Below are positions 39,800 to 52,229 of a stretch of 64,000 bases of DNA, piece by piece (position 1 is the first letter of the stretch; every line of letters begins with the position of its first letter). Under the pieces are notes generated by a model. It searched no databases and was not told where the DNA came from. It saw nothing but the letters and a program-made list of their open reading frames with translations. The position numbers and the translations under genes are program-made. The stretch lies in NCBI RefSeq assembly GCF_035594125.1, contig NW_026973704.1, positions 441,001 through 505,000 on the forward strand, written 5' to 3'. This DNA is from Scylla paramamosain. Taxonomy: Eukaryota > Arthropoda > Malacostraca > Decapoda > Portunidae.

Positions 39800-41000
39800 G
39801 TAAAAATTATCATTCGATACACTCAGTTGAGTGAAAGAACGAAGGTCACAACTCAGAGTAAAGAAAATTTAAATTACCAGTAACGGTAATATGTGAAACT
39901 CGGTAAATGAGAAAGGAGACAGGGTTGCAAGGAAGCAATGGGAGGGAACCGAAGCCCATATTGCCCTAAAGAAAAATAGGCTGTCAGTACACATCACTTC
40001 CCATCATTAATCATCATTCCCTCACAACACGTCATATCCATTACTCCCATCACTAATCATCACGCCGTTATCCAACCTCCCGTGACCTCCATCACTCCAG
40101 CACCCATCATTGACAATCACATCACCTCTGATCCTCCATCACTCTCACTCTCACACCCCCAGCCACCTCCAGCACCATGCGTTAACCTTTTTTCACTCAC
40201 TGAACAATATCACCACCATCCTCATCTATCGCCATCTTTCTCCCCTCATCATCACAAGTCATTCACATTATTACCTTTACCGCATGTACAGGAAGCTTCA
40301 GACTTCCAACCAATCATATTTACTACCTCCTAATAAACCTGGAGTTGACATGGTAAGAGGCTAGAAATATTGGTAGGAACAGAGGTAAGAAAGTGTGTTT
40401 CATTTTGAAGCCGACTGTACCTTGTGTATCACTATACCATTATCTCTCACTGTCTTTTCCTAACCACCACCACATCAAGAAAACATTTCACCACTGCAGC
40501 CTGACATCACTACCACACCACACCATAATATAACTAATGATCAGCAATATTTGTGGCTAAAACTGTAGGTTAATACTCAGCAATATCAAGGGACAGAACC
40601 CCATCCAGTAGATATTCCTAATCCTAAATCACAGCTGCTAGAAAAGAGCCGTAGTGTGTGAGGAAATTAACATCATTATCGGAGCGAAAAAAAAAAAATG
40701 AAACAGAAAAAGAAGACAGGAATAAAAGTCAATGAAAGGTAAAAAAAAAAAAAAGTAAAAACACAGTACACAGGTGTTAACTGAAAGATACCACCGCAAG
40801 GATGGAGGTGGGGGGTGGTAGACTTGCAAGGGGAGAGAAAAATAAATCTAGGGACAGGAATAGGAAAAGATTATATAATGTCCACAGTTTTGCTGAAAAT
40901 TCTATCATTCTTTCGGAAAATTACGATGATTTTCAGAAAAACATCGCTTGCTGAATAACGTATGAGAACTGGTAGTACACATCACCTGTTATAGGATAAA
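39800..41000. other. No gene recognised
   Basis: CAC/CATCAC-rich and A-rich sequence; short frames only. Confidence 0.55.
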
Positions 41001-41239
41001 AGACAGCAGCAGTTGTGGCTGTAGTGTTCCAGGGTGCCATGACAGCGACGCATGAGGGAACGCAATGACGAGGACTGCAATGAAGTTCGACAGGTAAGTG
41101 TAAAAAAATGGAACGTCAAAAGAGAAAACCAAAAATAGTAGAAAACAATAAGCAAATGCACAATACTCGTCAAACACACGCACACACACACACACACATT
41201 ATTCTATCGGCATCTTGATTTCTTTCTTCAAAGCCTTAA

Positions 41240-41640
41240 AAATTAAAAACTTGGAGTGAAGAGAAGGAAAAATGGAGAGAGAAAGGTTGAAAAAACTTGA
41301 AAGTCTGATTGGAATCTGGAACCGAACAAAAAATATACCAAGAAATTTACACAATCAAAAATGCACAAATATGAATGAAGGCTTTTAAATCTTTGTAAAG
41401 TTACAGTAACTCGAAAGAAAAAAAAGAGAGAGAGAGAGGGGAGGGGAGAGGAGATAGATGGTAGCCTAAACGAGCGGTGAAGAATACGGGAAAGAGAGAA
41501 AGCTTTGCCTTGAAACTCACCAATGTAGTTGCCGGCAGCACCAACAGCAGCCGTGGTGGCGAGGCGGCGGCGTGTGACGAAGAGCAAGACAAGTAACATC
41601 AAGACGAAGAAAGAATGAGGAAGTAAATGACAATACGTTT
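41240..41640 (-). other. Repeat unit U1 with putative donor-ended exon
   Basis: Minus strand reads LLVLLFVTRRRLATTAAVGA and AGNYIG up to a GTGAGTTTCAAGGC donor at 41520. It is one of several diverged units sharing the string GCCTAAACGAGCGGTGA(A/G)GAATAC (plus strand) and the same donor. No protein family recognised. Confidence 0.5.
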
Positions 41641-41799
41641 ACGTGCAAGAAGCAAGAATCCCTAAAGGAGGACAATAAAAAGGAGGATGTGGATGACAGG
41701 ATGATCATCTTAAGACTGCTACAGGACTATACGATCATCTTCAGACTGCTACAGGACTATACCACCCATAGGCACGCATGTACACTAACTATCCTTTCT

Positions 41800-42002
41800 T
41801 AATTAAATATTGTTCTCTCGGTATCTTGCAAAAACGAAAACCGAGTGAGAAAATGGAGAGAAAAAAAGTGAAGAAAAAATGTGGGATAAAAGTTTCATCA
41901 GAATCTGATTCCGAAAAAAAAGAGTAAGGAATTTGTCTAAAATCATGTAAACGAAGTCTATATCATCTAAAGTTACATTACCAGAATCAGAACACACACA
42001 CA

Positions 42003-42043
<41 letters not shown>

Positions 42044-42200
42044 TTTGGGATTGCACGTCTTGAAACTCACCAATAAATAAAGCTGACAGGGAGAGGTGGC
42101 GGCGAGTGACGAGGAGCAGGACAAGGACCATCAAGACAAAAGAGAAAAGAATGATGAAGTAGTAAAAGAAAAAGAATGATGAAGTAGTAAAAGGAAATAT
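41800..42200 (-). other. Repeat unit U2 with putative donor-ended exon
   Basis: Minus strand VLMVLVLLLVTRRHLSLSAL then FI and GTGAGTTTCAAGACG at 42070. Shares with U1 the CTTGAAACTCACCAAT end and GTGACGA(A/G)GAGCA(A/G)GACAAG body, and with U3 the ATTGTTCTCTCGGTATCTTGC start. A (GA)n lies at 42009-42040. Confidence 0.5.
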
Positions 42201-42283
42201 TTTCAAGTCCATGGGAAGAGAGCAGAAAAGGCAGACAAGATGTGGAAGTGGACGAGAGAAAGAAATTTAAGACTACAACAAGA

Positions 42284-42586
42284 TTAGTGAAACTGCGTGC
42301 ATGTAGTCCTTCCCTGATTGCTGCCGGTCCCCACTTTACTCGCTAGCTGTGAGGTATCGTCCTTACCTATCGTCTGACAAGCCAATTTTCGCTTTGCACT
42401 CTGATGCCAAGGATTCTTAACTTCTTCACTGCTATTTGGCACGCTGAGACATCTCTTCCTTTTTGACAGCCGCCTCCAAACATTATCCTGGGTAGAAATT
42501 ACAGAACATACTCTTTGATTCTCTCGTTTGTTGTAGACGCTCACAGATATTTCATACATTGTTTCTAGTGCTGTGAATTGTTGCAT
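42284..42586 (-). CDS. Unrecognised 100-codon frame
   Basis: The minus frame starts MQQFTALETMYEISVSVYNK and is Lys/Ser/Thr/Gln-rich, without hydrophobic segments or known motifs. It lies between two repeat units. Composition is more protein-like than the surrounding microsatellite frames, but chance is quite possible. Confidence 0.2.
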   Translation of the reverse strand: MQQFTALETMYEISVSVYNKRENQRVCSVISTQDNVWRRLSKRKRCLSVPNSSEEVKNPWHQSAKRKLACQTIGKDDTSQLASKVGTGSNQGRTTCTQFH

Positions 42587-42857
42587 GTTGCAGTGAAAAT
42601 TAATTAATGAGCGAGAAGTTACTGATCTCCCTGAGCATACATATAGAGGCGATCATGAAGAAGGAGCAGATATATTCTCCTTCATCCCCTCCTACATGAA
42701 AAACAGGATTAGATGAGTGGTTTAAGAAAATTCCCAGGCTTACTCACTGATCAGGATGCCATGAACTCTACGCTTTCCCTGAGGTGTATACATATATAGC
42801 TCGCTTTGGTCTAACACGTGATCTCCAAGACCGTGGTGGTGAACATTACACGCAGAT

Positions 42858-43011
42858 ATTGTTCTCTCGGTATCTTGCTCTCTTGCTTTAACGCCTTAGA
42901 ATTTATTCAAGAAAAATAAATGGAAGCTGAGAGAAAGGAAATGGGGACAAGAAAAGCATGAGAAAAAAAATCACGTAAATAAACACGATATTTTTAAATA
43001 ATTTATTCCAA

Positions 43012-43093
<82 letters not shown>

Positions 43094-43260
43094 GAAAGTG
43101 GTGAAAAGAAAGAGAAAGGGGAAGGGAAAGATGACAGCCTAAACGAGCGGTGAGGAATACAGGAGAGAGGGAAAAAAAAGGTTTGGGACGCAAGGCTCAC
43201 CAATAAAGTTGACGGCAGCATCAACAGGGACGGTGGTGGCGTGTGGTGAGGAAAATCTAT
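42858..43260 (-). other. Repeat unit U3 with putative donor-ended exon
   Basis: Begins ATTGTTCTCTCGGTATCTTGC (plus, 42858) as in U2, contains an 80-bp (GA)n at 43015-43092 and CCTAAACGAGCGGTGAGGAA as in U1, and ends with a putative exon whose donor reads GTGAGCCTTGCG at 43200. Confidence 0.5.
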
Positions 43261-43770
43261 GAAAAATGTATATAGTGCAAGAATTTAAAAATAGCAACAG
43301 AAATCAACGGACTGTTCCATTGCCTTAGAATACAAGATGAAAAGACAACAACACAAGTGCAGAGGCAACCGAGAAATTGTGGCTGGATGGTTGAAGTGCA
43401 TAAAAGAAGGGAACAAACGAATGAGGACAGCAGCTTACATGAGGAAAGAGAATGAAACACGAACAAAGAGCGAGAGAAGGATGAAGCGCATCAAGTGTTA
43501 ACCAAACAAAACTTAATATCACGTAAAGTTTATAATCTCTTAAAATCCTGTTTCTTAAGAACCGCTGATAACACTAAACAATATATACACGAGCGAGCAA
43601 ATGTGGCTATTGAATTTTAATACAACTTGCGATGAGAGCTGTAAAACTCATCCCCGACACACACACAAAAATAAAAATAAATAAATAAAATAAATAATAA
43701 TAATAATAATAAAATAAAAATAATATATGTAGATAAATAATATATATAGATAAATAAATATGCAAATTAT

Positions 43771-43810
<40 letters not shown>

Positions 43811-43911
43811 GCGAATAAATTAATAAATAATAAATTCATTTAAAATAAAATACTTGTCATAGCAACGGCATCGGTAGTAAGAGACGATGAAGTGTGTGTG
43901 TGTGTGTGTGT
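43261..43911. other. No gene; (AAT)n/(AAAT)n tracts
   Basis: AT-rich. Trinucleotide and tetranucleotide tracts occupy 43660-43860, followed by a short GT tract at 43892-43911. Confidence 0.6.
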
Positions 43912-44087
43912 GACCACACACCGAAACAGCGAGGTCACAACCCCTCGGGTTACATCCCTTACCTACTTGCTACTAGGTGAACAGGGGCTACACATTAAGA
44001 GGCTCACCCATTTGCCTCGTCGCTCCCGGGATTCGAACCCAGGCCTTCTTGGTTGTGAGCCGAGCGTGCTAACAACCACTACACTAC

Positions 44088-44090
<3 letters not shown>
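43912..44090 (-). mobile_element. tRNA-derived SINE
   Basis: On the minus strand a tRNA-like head (44090 to about 44018) has an A box within TAGTGTAGTGGTTGTTAGCA and a B box GGTTCGAATCC, then a tail with TAATGTGTAGCCCCTGTTCA and GGGGTTGTGACCTCG. The anticodon stem does not pair properly, so it is not a functional tRNA. The GT tracts flanking it on both sides suggest insertion into a (GT)n microsatellite. Confidence 0.85.
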
Positions 44091-44119
<29 letters not shown>

Positions 44120-44424
44120 ATACAAGGAAGAATAGGAGAATAGAAAAATACGAGAAAAATTAAGAAAATCCAAATAAAATGTGGAAGAGGAAAATACACA
44201 CGTACAAACACACAAAATAAAAAAAATAGAATAAGAAATAATAATGTGAATAAAAAGCACGAGAAGAAAAGAAAAGAGAAAACAGACAAAATATTGTAAC
44301 GAAGGAAAAAAAAAAAAGTCACCGTACAAGAGCGAGTAGCAGTACACTAGGCGGAGGAAGAGAAAGGGGAATAACAGAAAACGGGAAGGAGAGGGATACT
44401 GCAGAAACCCGCTCGCCACGCCAC

Positions 44425-44425
44425 A

Positions 44426-44462
<37 letters not shown>

Positions 44463-44467
44463 ACCGC

Positions 44468-44498
<31 letters not shown>

Positions 44499-44505
44499 GC
44501 TCACC
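44425..44505. repeat. (CGT)n/(CCG)n trinucleotide repeat
   Basis: CGT units grading into CCG units, next to CTCACCACAGCC, which on minus is a GGCTGTG/GTGAGC donor-like site. Confidence 0.93.
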
Positions 44506-46452
44506 ACAGCCACACGCACCGCCAACTTTCATGTCTCCTTGTTCCGGTTTCCTGTTGCAAACCAAAGAAATTTGTGTAATCTCTAACACTTATAATGGCT
44601 TAATTTTCTGTGTTAACAAGAACTATAGCAAATGTTTGAATACGGATCGCAAGAGTTGAAGCTCCTATTATTATATTTGGTAAACAGGTGGTATACGTAT
44701 CACAACCATCTAAAAGCGTTCATTCGTTATTGTTGTTGTTCCGTAATCCTCGTCAATAACAAATAACTGACTGCCTAATTATTTCAAGGACTTGAAAACT
44801 TGCACCGAGACAGCAATGGAGTAAATATACTAGCAGCTTTTGGAAATGAAACAAGAAATTATAAAGATCTGTGTAATTTATCACACGTACAAGTAAGCGA
44901 TAACAGAAAACTGAAAGGGAATCGACGAGAGGCAGACGCTGACAGAGAAAGTAAGACAGACAAGAGATAGACAAAGATAAACAGAAAGGGGCGAGGCACA
45001 GACAGACAGACAGACAGACAGAGAAGGTGGTGGCGGATGAAAAAAAAAAAAAAAGACGCAAAGGTGGGGATCATAACAGAGGGTTAGTTAAAGAAAAGAG
45101 GAAAAGGGAAAGAGAAATATTCAGGGCAGAAGTCGGAAGCGCGAAGAGGATGATGAAAAATATATCAGCGAGACGCACGTCGCGTACATTGCCAGTATTC
45201 AAGGAACTTTTAACATTAACACGCATCACGTAAATTATAATATTTTTAAACCATGAATCACCAGAAGGACGATTTACGATTAATTACGAAATAGTTGGGA
45301 GGCAATTCTAGGAGGGAGGGAGGGAGGGAGGGAGGGAGGAAGGGAAACGAGGAGGGGGACGAGGAGAGAAAGTAGGGAAGGAGAAGAAGAGGATGGGGAT
45401 GGAGGCGTGGAGAAAAAGTAACTAGTTAACGAGTAAAGGAGGAAACACATGAATCAGGGGGAAACGAGGGACTGAATGACCCTTGAAGAGCTTGTATCCT
45501 GTAATAATAATAATAATAATAATTAGTTGTAGTAGTAGTAGTACCACCAGCTAATACCACCAAATTACCATGAAAAGAAGCGATAATGAAGCCAAGTACA
45601 TCTAACTTAGCCATCTAACATTCCCTTACTCCCCTCCCCAGCCTCTCCTCCTTCCACGATGCACAACTCTCCATCCACCAGTGAAGGAAATAAATCTCTG
45701 AAGAGGGAGGGAGGAAAGGGGAGAGAGAAGTGGTAGACAGGAGACAGCAAACGAACAAGAGAACGAAATTTATCATCTTGACGTTTAGAGCGGAGGGAGG
45801 GAGAAGGAAAACGGTGGAATGCTGCAAGAAACCAACTGACAGGCAAAGAAAGAACAGTGGAGGAGGAGGAAGGAGAGAGGAAAGCAGCAAGAAGTAACAG
45901 AGGCCAGCAGGGGGTAGAGTCTGAGGAAGGAGGCACGGGTGGAGGCAGGGAAGGTGGCAGGGGGCAGGATGGAAAGAAGATGAAGGGTAATAATTGTAAA
46001 CCTATTGGAGAAATTATCAATGTTCACGTGATACTGGGAATACTACCAAATATTTTAAAATCTCACTACTGATGCAGGAACAAATTAACTTGAGAAGAGG
46101 CAAGAGGGAAGATAGAGAAGTACATAAAGGAGTGGGAGGGTGCAAAACGAGGAACGAGCGAAGGATGGAGGAAGAGAACAAGTAAACAGTGAGGGAGGAG
46201 GAGAAAATGCCAACGAGTGGAGAAGCGAGGGAAAAAACAAGCAAACTGGTGATGATGGAGGGACGTAAAGAGTCTGAGTACCATTACCAACATTTAAAAA
46301 AATAAAATAGATATACGTGTATCTTTGAAATATGAAAACAAAACTTACCTATAAAAATCATGAAAACTACATAAAAACTGTTTAAGAACTACATCCAACT
46401 TGGAAATATGAAACAAAAACTTATCAAAGTTATCTATAAACATCATGAAAAC

Positions 46453-46489
<37 letters not shown>

Positions 46490-47487
46490 TGCAACGAGAT
46501 AAGCAAACTTCCACTGTTTAATACAAGGCTTGAAACTCACCTGAACAAGACGTTGCAATGACACCGGATCGACAGTGACAGTGTGGCGTGTGTGTGTCCT
46601 TGTTCGTGTGGAGAGGAGTGGTGGAGGACAAGATAAAAGATGAGAACGAGGAGAAAGAAAATTAAAATCGAGAAGCGTTGAAGCAGCAGAAAAAGGAAGA
46701 GGAATGTGAGCCCCATCTGCAGATGTAAGGTGAGAAACACAAAGCCAGCGGAGAGGGCGAGGATGATGATAACGATAACGATGGAAAGGCAACGAGGAGG
46801 AAGAGGGACACGAGGACAAGCGTTAAAAAAGACTAAAGGGGAAAAAGAAAGGAGGAGCAGGAGGAGCAGCAGCCAAAGGAAGCTACACCACCGCTCCTCG
46901 CCACCACGACACACACACTGAAAAATGGGAAGTCCCTCAGGCTCGACCCTTCATCGCCTCGAGCTCACGTCTCGAAACCTAAAAAAGTTCGAACAGCAAA
47001 AATAGCAATCCCATCTTTTCTGAAACGTACTCTGACCTGTACCGAAAACCTTGTACTGTGCCTGTACATCAGTCGCAGTTTAACAGTTTACTAAAGAAAA
47101 GTTGGTTACAAAACAGTGCATAGGGCCGCACGAACATAGGTTGGGGATTAATAACACTACAGAAAAAAAAAAAAAAAAACAATAAATAAAAGCACTGCAA
47201 GAGAACTGGGCAGTCAGGCTTGTTATTTTTGTATTGTGGTTTATGAAATGTTACGGGGGATGTTCGTTTTATTTTTGTGTTATATATAATTGTATATTAC
47301 AATAGTTAAGTTTTTGTTATTATTAACGACTTAATGATGTGATATGAGGAATATTTATGACTCCATGTTACAGGCTATTGTAATGTGAAACTCCATTGAT
47401 GATTTATTACCGATTACCGTTGTATTATTTTGTTAGGATGGGGGAGATGACTTTATCGCTGCCGATTCCATTAACAAACATATGCTG
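44506..47487. other. Gene-poor purine-rich stretch
   Basis: Contains (GACA)n at about 45001, (GGGA)n at 45302-45340, (AAT)n at 45502-45521 and (CA)n at 46456-46486. A fourth donor-ended segment like U1-U2 (plus CTTGAAACTCAC at 46529-46540) occurs near 46536-46650. Confidence 0.55.
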
Positions 47488-47724
47488 TTGCTGCTGCTAC
47501 TACTGCTACTACTATTACTACTACTACTACTACTACTACCGATATTACTATTACTACTACTGCTGCTACCGATATTACTAACACCATCATCACCACCATT
47601 ACTACTACTACTACTACTATTACACTACTATTATTATCAATATTACTACCACCACCACCATCACTACTACTACTATTACTACTACTACTACTACTATTAT
47701 CAATATTACCATCACCACCACCAT

Positions 47725-47755
<31 letters not shown>

Positions 47756-47756
47756 G
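47488..47756. repeat. (TAC)n-rich trinucleotide repeat
   Basis: About 270 bp of TAC/TGC/ACC triplets with insertions such as TATCAATATTAC; translates as Tyr or Leu runs and is not a gene. Confidence 0.95.
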
Positions 47757-47876
47757 GTTCTAGGGTGATTCGTCCCCGGGTGAAATGTCCCGGTTGCTTC
47801 ATCCCCGGGGTATTCATCCCTGGAGGATTGGAACCCTAGGGTTATTTGTCCCCTAGGGTGATTCGTTCCCTTGGCT
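47757..47876. repeat. Short repeat of GGTGATTCGTCCCC type
   Basis: Five or six variants (GGTGATTCGTCCCC, GGTTGCTTCATCCCC, GGTATTCATCCCT, GGTTATTTGTCCCC, GGTGATTCGTTCCC) in 120 bp, plus the inverted pair GGTTCTAGGGT and ACCCTAGGGTT-like. It could be a degenerate transposon end. Confidence 0.75.
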
Positions 47877-48081
47877 GTATTTTTGTTGCGTTAGTTACGA
47901 AACTCCATTACTACGACAAGATCCGACCATCAATGTGTGTGTGTGTGTGTGTGTGTGATGTTGTGTGAGTGTGTTGTTCGAATCATGATTTGATACATCA
48001 GGTTGTTAGCTTGACTACCGTTCACTGGTTCGGTTTTCTATTTTCACTTTTCAGTACGTGGGCCACCACAGTCACAGCAAC

Positions 48082-48555
48082 ATGCCGCACACAATCCTAT
48101 CAAGGCGTGGCAGGGAAAAGCTTGTTGATGATCTTAACTTCATCTACGCTGCACAGAAGAAAAACGCCGATGGAACCAAGCAATACTGGCGATGTGAGGC
48201 TACTGCATGCAAGGCTCGTGTTCACACAACAGTAGGGGATGAAACCTTCACTATCGTGAAAACTGTGAACGAGCACAATCATTCCACGACTGCTGCGGCT
48301 GTGAAGTCGAGGGAGGCCATGGTCGAGCTGAAAGCTGATGCTACTTCTACTCAAGAATCTTCTCGTGCTTTGGTGGCTAACGTTTTGTCAAAAGTGGATG
48401 AACATTCACTGGCTCATGTGCCGTCCACATCTACTACGAGCCGCTACGTGCGGCAGTGACGACAGGACGCTCAACAAGCTCCTCCAATTCCCCAGACTCC
48501 CACTGGCTATGTTATTCCTGAAGAGTACACCAAGTTAACAGTCGGGAGAGATGTT
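48082..48555 (+). pseudogene. FLYWCH zinc-finger fragment, probably MULE-derived, with in-frame TGA
   Basis: From MPHTILSRRGREKLVDD the frame encodes a FLYWCH-type domain: FIYAAQKK, YWRCEATACKARVHT and VNEHNHST give the conserved Cys-Cys-His-His set. A TGA at 48457-48459 interrupts it, but the same frame resumes as RQDAQQAPPIPQTPTGYVIP and EEYTKL, the linker that precedes the transposase in FLYWCH-containing Mutator-like elements I know. The catalytic domain is absent; T-rich DNA follows. It could also be a host FLYWCH gene exon, but the PEEY linker favours a transposon origin. DNA binding is inferred from the family. Confidence 0.75.
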
Positions 48556-48559
48556 TTTT

Positions 48560-50110
48560 ATTTCATTTTTTTTCTTTATTCTTCAAGTTTCTTTTTTTTA
48601 CACACACTATACGAGTATACATATATTCGGGAACATATATTCTCTTTTTTTTCTTTATTTCATCCTCTTGAACAAGCTACGGTTTTCACACTTATATACA
48701 TAATTTTATTATAAAATATTCTTCTTTCTTCTTTTTTTTTTTTTTTTTATCTTTTTAGCGTTTTTTTATTTAATGATTTTCTTCACATATCTTTTTCACA
48801 TTTGTTCGTATTTTCGTTTTCCTTCGTGTAATTTCATTCTCTTGGATGAATCCATCCATAATTGTTACATTTTTTTTTCTTTGCATTTTTTTACAAACAC
48901 GTCTATTGTTTTACATTTGTTTTTCTTGCCGCATGAAAAGCAAGGCTCAAGTTTATGTAGGAAAAAAAGTTAATTTATCCTCTCCATCAAATTAACTTTT
49001 TCACACATGCTTCAATAATTTTACTACATTTTTTTTCATTTTTCATTTTTGTCCTTTTCAAGTTCCGTTTTTCCCATTGATATACATAACCTTACTAATT
49101 TTTTTATTTCTTTTTTTTCTGTTTTATTTTTTTTACGTTACGGTTTTCACACACATACATAATTGTTTTTCTTCTTTATTTTTTTTTATTCACATTTTCA
49201 CGTTTTTATTTTTTCATTCTCTTGAAAGATATATTTTTCACATATTTCACATTTTCTTTTCCTTGTTTTCCCTCTGGGACAAATCCCGCTGTTCACACAA
49301 ACATCCACATTGCGTATTTATTTCCTTTATTTTTTTCACAAATGCATCCATTATTTTGGTTTATATTTTGTTGTTTTTTCTTTTCCTGTTTTAATTCTTT
49401 TTGGGAAACGTTTTTCACACACATATGTAAAATTTTAATACATTATTTTCATTTTTTCGTGTTTTTTTTTTCATTTATTTCACAGAGAAAATGTTCTTCC
49501 TGCGTGACAAGCAAGGCTCACATTCTTGCAGGAAAACACACAATTAATCCTCTTCTTCACGCTGTCTTTCTTTTTTTTTTTCATTTATTTCACAGAGAAA
49601 ATGTTCTTCCTGCGTGACAAGCAAGGCTCACATTCTTGCAGGAAAACACACAATTCATCCTCTTCTTCACGCTGTCTTTCTTTTTCACACAGGCATCCTT
49701 AATTTTACTGCATATCTTATTGTTTTTACTTTTTTCTTTTCTTTTTGTAATTTTTAGGTTTTGTTTTCCATACTTAATTTTACTACCTTCTCCTTTTTTC
49801 CTATTTTTTTTTTTTTTTTTTATCCTCTTGATCAAGTTACGCTTTCCACACAAACATCGATGATATTATTACAGCACGTATTTTACTTTTTCTTTGAATT
49901 TTTCTTTTTTCTTTTTTTCTTAAACTCTATTTTAGAGTTTTAAAGTTACGTTTTTCATTCTTTTTAACTTGTGTTATCTTATATTTATTTATTTTCTTTA
50001 TTTTTTCCATGATCAAGTTTTTTCTTTCACACATGATATATGCATATTTTTCTTCAACGTTTTTCTTTCCTTTCTTTCATCCTCCTGAGCAAGTTACGGT
50101 TTTTATAATT
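48560..50110. repeat. Degenerate T-rich tandem array
   Basis: Loosely repeated blocks of T/CTT runs with recurring phrases: CCTCTTGATCAAGTTACG, TTTTCACACAAACATC, TAATTTTACTACAT, GAAAAGCAAGGCTCA. Two adjacent copies of about 112 bp (about 49466-49573 and 49578-49687) differ by only a few bases. Phe-rich frames through it are not genes. Confidence 0.8.
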
Positions 50111-50123
50111 ATGCACATAATTG

Positions 50124-50126
<3 letters not shown>

Positions 50127-50209
<83 letters not shown>
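50127..50209. repeat. (GA)n microsatellite
   Basis: Uninterrupted GA, about 80 bp. Confidence 0.97.
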
Positions 50210-50211
<2 letters not shown>

Positions 50212-50325
50212 TTTATACTTCACTAAGTACACATGTATGTACTGTGATGTCCAGGTAACAAAAGCCAAAAGACAAGGAGTCCGTGCACCACAACATTTGG
50301 TTCTCTTGCGCAACACAAGAGAGCC

Positions 50326-50667
50326 ATGAAAGCAAGGGTGGACTTTGCCGCGGCACAGGCAGCGTCACATCTCAGGCCTGGGCACACAGAGAGCAATGTC
50401 TACAGCGACACTGGCACACCTGTCTCAGCAAACACTTTGAGACGCCTGCATGTACTGGATGACACGATGAAACACCCGCCAAGAGAAAAGTGCGAGGCAA
50501 GCAGCCAGCAGAGCGAGGGGCAGGCGCCGTTTTCTGGAGATGCAGTCATTTGCACTCTTGCTCACACGTCCTTCACATTCATCAACAGCTTTTCATACTT
50601 TTTGTTGTTCTTTATAGATAAATGCTCTATGATCGACACTGACCCTTTTTTTTTTCTATCAAAATAA
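50326..50667 (+). CDS. Unrecognised 113-codon frame
   Basis: Starts MKARVDFAAAQAASHLRPGH; the first ~85 residues are of mixed, protein-like composition in locally GC-richer DNA, the end (FSYFLLFFIDKC) runs into T-rich sequence. No domain recognised. It may be the remnant of an exon or transposon protein. Confidence 0.25.
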   Translation: MKARVDFAAAQAASHLRPGHTESNVYSDTGTPVSANTLRRLHVLDDTMKHPPREKCEASSQQSEGQAPFSGDAVICTLAHTSFTFINSFSYFLLFFIDKCSMIDTDPFFFLSK

Positions 50668-51045
50668 AAGAAAACATTTAAGAAAATATTTTCATACGAA
50701 TAAAAATGTTTTCTAATAATTATTCTCATAATTATTAATTTTACGACGACTTGTTAAAAAAGTAGTTATTAACATACCTAGAAAAAATGCTCCCCTGCAT
50801 GACGAGCTACTTCAAACACTGACTGAATTAAAAGGTTGAAGAGTTATGTTGCAATTAGCAAGACCATCTTCTATTTTACATATTTTTATTTTCTATTTTT
50901 TTTATTTTACATAAATCTGGTTGTAACTCCTCATGAACATGTTTCACGACAGTATGTATCTACACAAAAAGTATCATTAAGCTACAGTGATATTTAGTGA
51001 CGTGAAAACAATACGGGGAAATACCCAACTTTACACCTACTATTA

Positions 51046-51360
51046 TGGGCCCTCGTGGGCCAGTGGGTAGAGTGATGGACTTTGGAGTTTTGAGTGAGGG
51101 ACGCCGGGGTTCAAACCCCACTCAGAACTCACAAGAAACTTCAAGGGCATCCTCTCCAAGAAACTTCAAGAAACTTCAAGGGCATCCTCTCCATCGCCAC
51201 GTGTGCCTAACAAGCACACAACACCACGTGGTGATGGAGCTTCGTCACCACGTGGGCCTAACGTGCCTAACAAACACACAATAGGTGACGGAGCTGCCCA
51301 CGGGAGGTGAGAGAGCAACACCTCCCTGTGCCTCCCACGGGAGGTGAGAGCTGCAAGGGG
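51046..51360 (+). mobile_element. Second tRNA-derived SINE
   Basis: A tRNA-like head begins GGGCCCTCGTGGGCCAGTGG, has an A box (TGGGCCAGTGGGTAGAG) and a B box GGTTCAAACCC (51108-51118), then a tail with duplicated AAGAAACTTCAAGGGCATCC and paired CACGTGG-type palindromes. The cloverleaf is not complete, so it is not a tRNA gene. Different family from the 43.9 kb SINE. Confidence 0.75.
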
Positions 51361-51391
51361 CACTATATTATCAAAAAATTATATTATTTTT

Positions 51392-52042
<651 letters not shown>

Positions 52043-52137
52043 TTAATTTTATTACAATATATTTTTTTCATTTTTACTTTCATTATTTTTCTATTTTTTT
52101 TCTTTTTTTATTTATTTATATTTATTTATTTATTTCA

Positions 52138-52168
<31 letters not shown>

Positions 52169-52229
52169 ATTTATTTATTTTTTTTTTTTGCAGAAATATA
52201 AAGTGCATGAGATTCTGGTGATGGAAGGC

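Noticed and set aside
44018..44090. Possible tRNA gene on the minus strand
   Set aside because: A and B boxes are present but the acceptor and anticodon stems do not pair and a SINE tail follows.
48773..49943. Phe-rich frames suggesting membrane proteins
   Set aside because: Explained by T-rich low-complexity DNA; no codon-like pattern or conserved motif.
51046..51130. Possible tRNA gene on the plus strand
   Set aside because: Box B is good but the cloverleaf is incomplete and a repeat tail follows; called a SINE.
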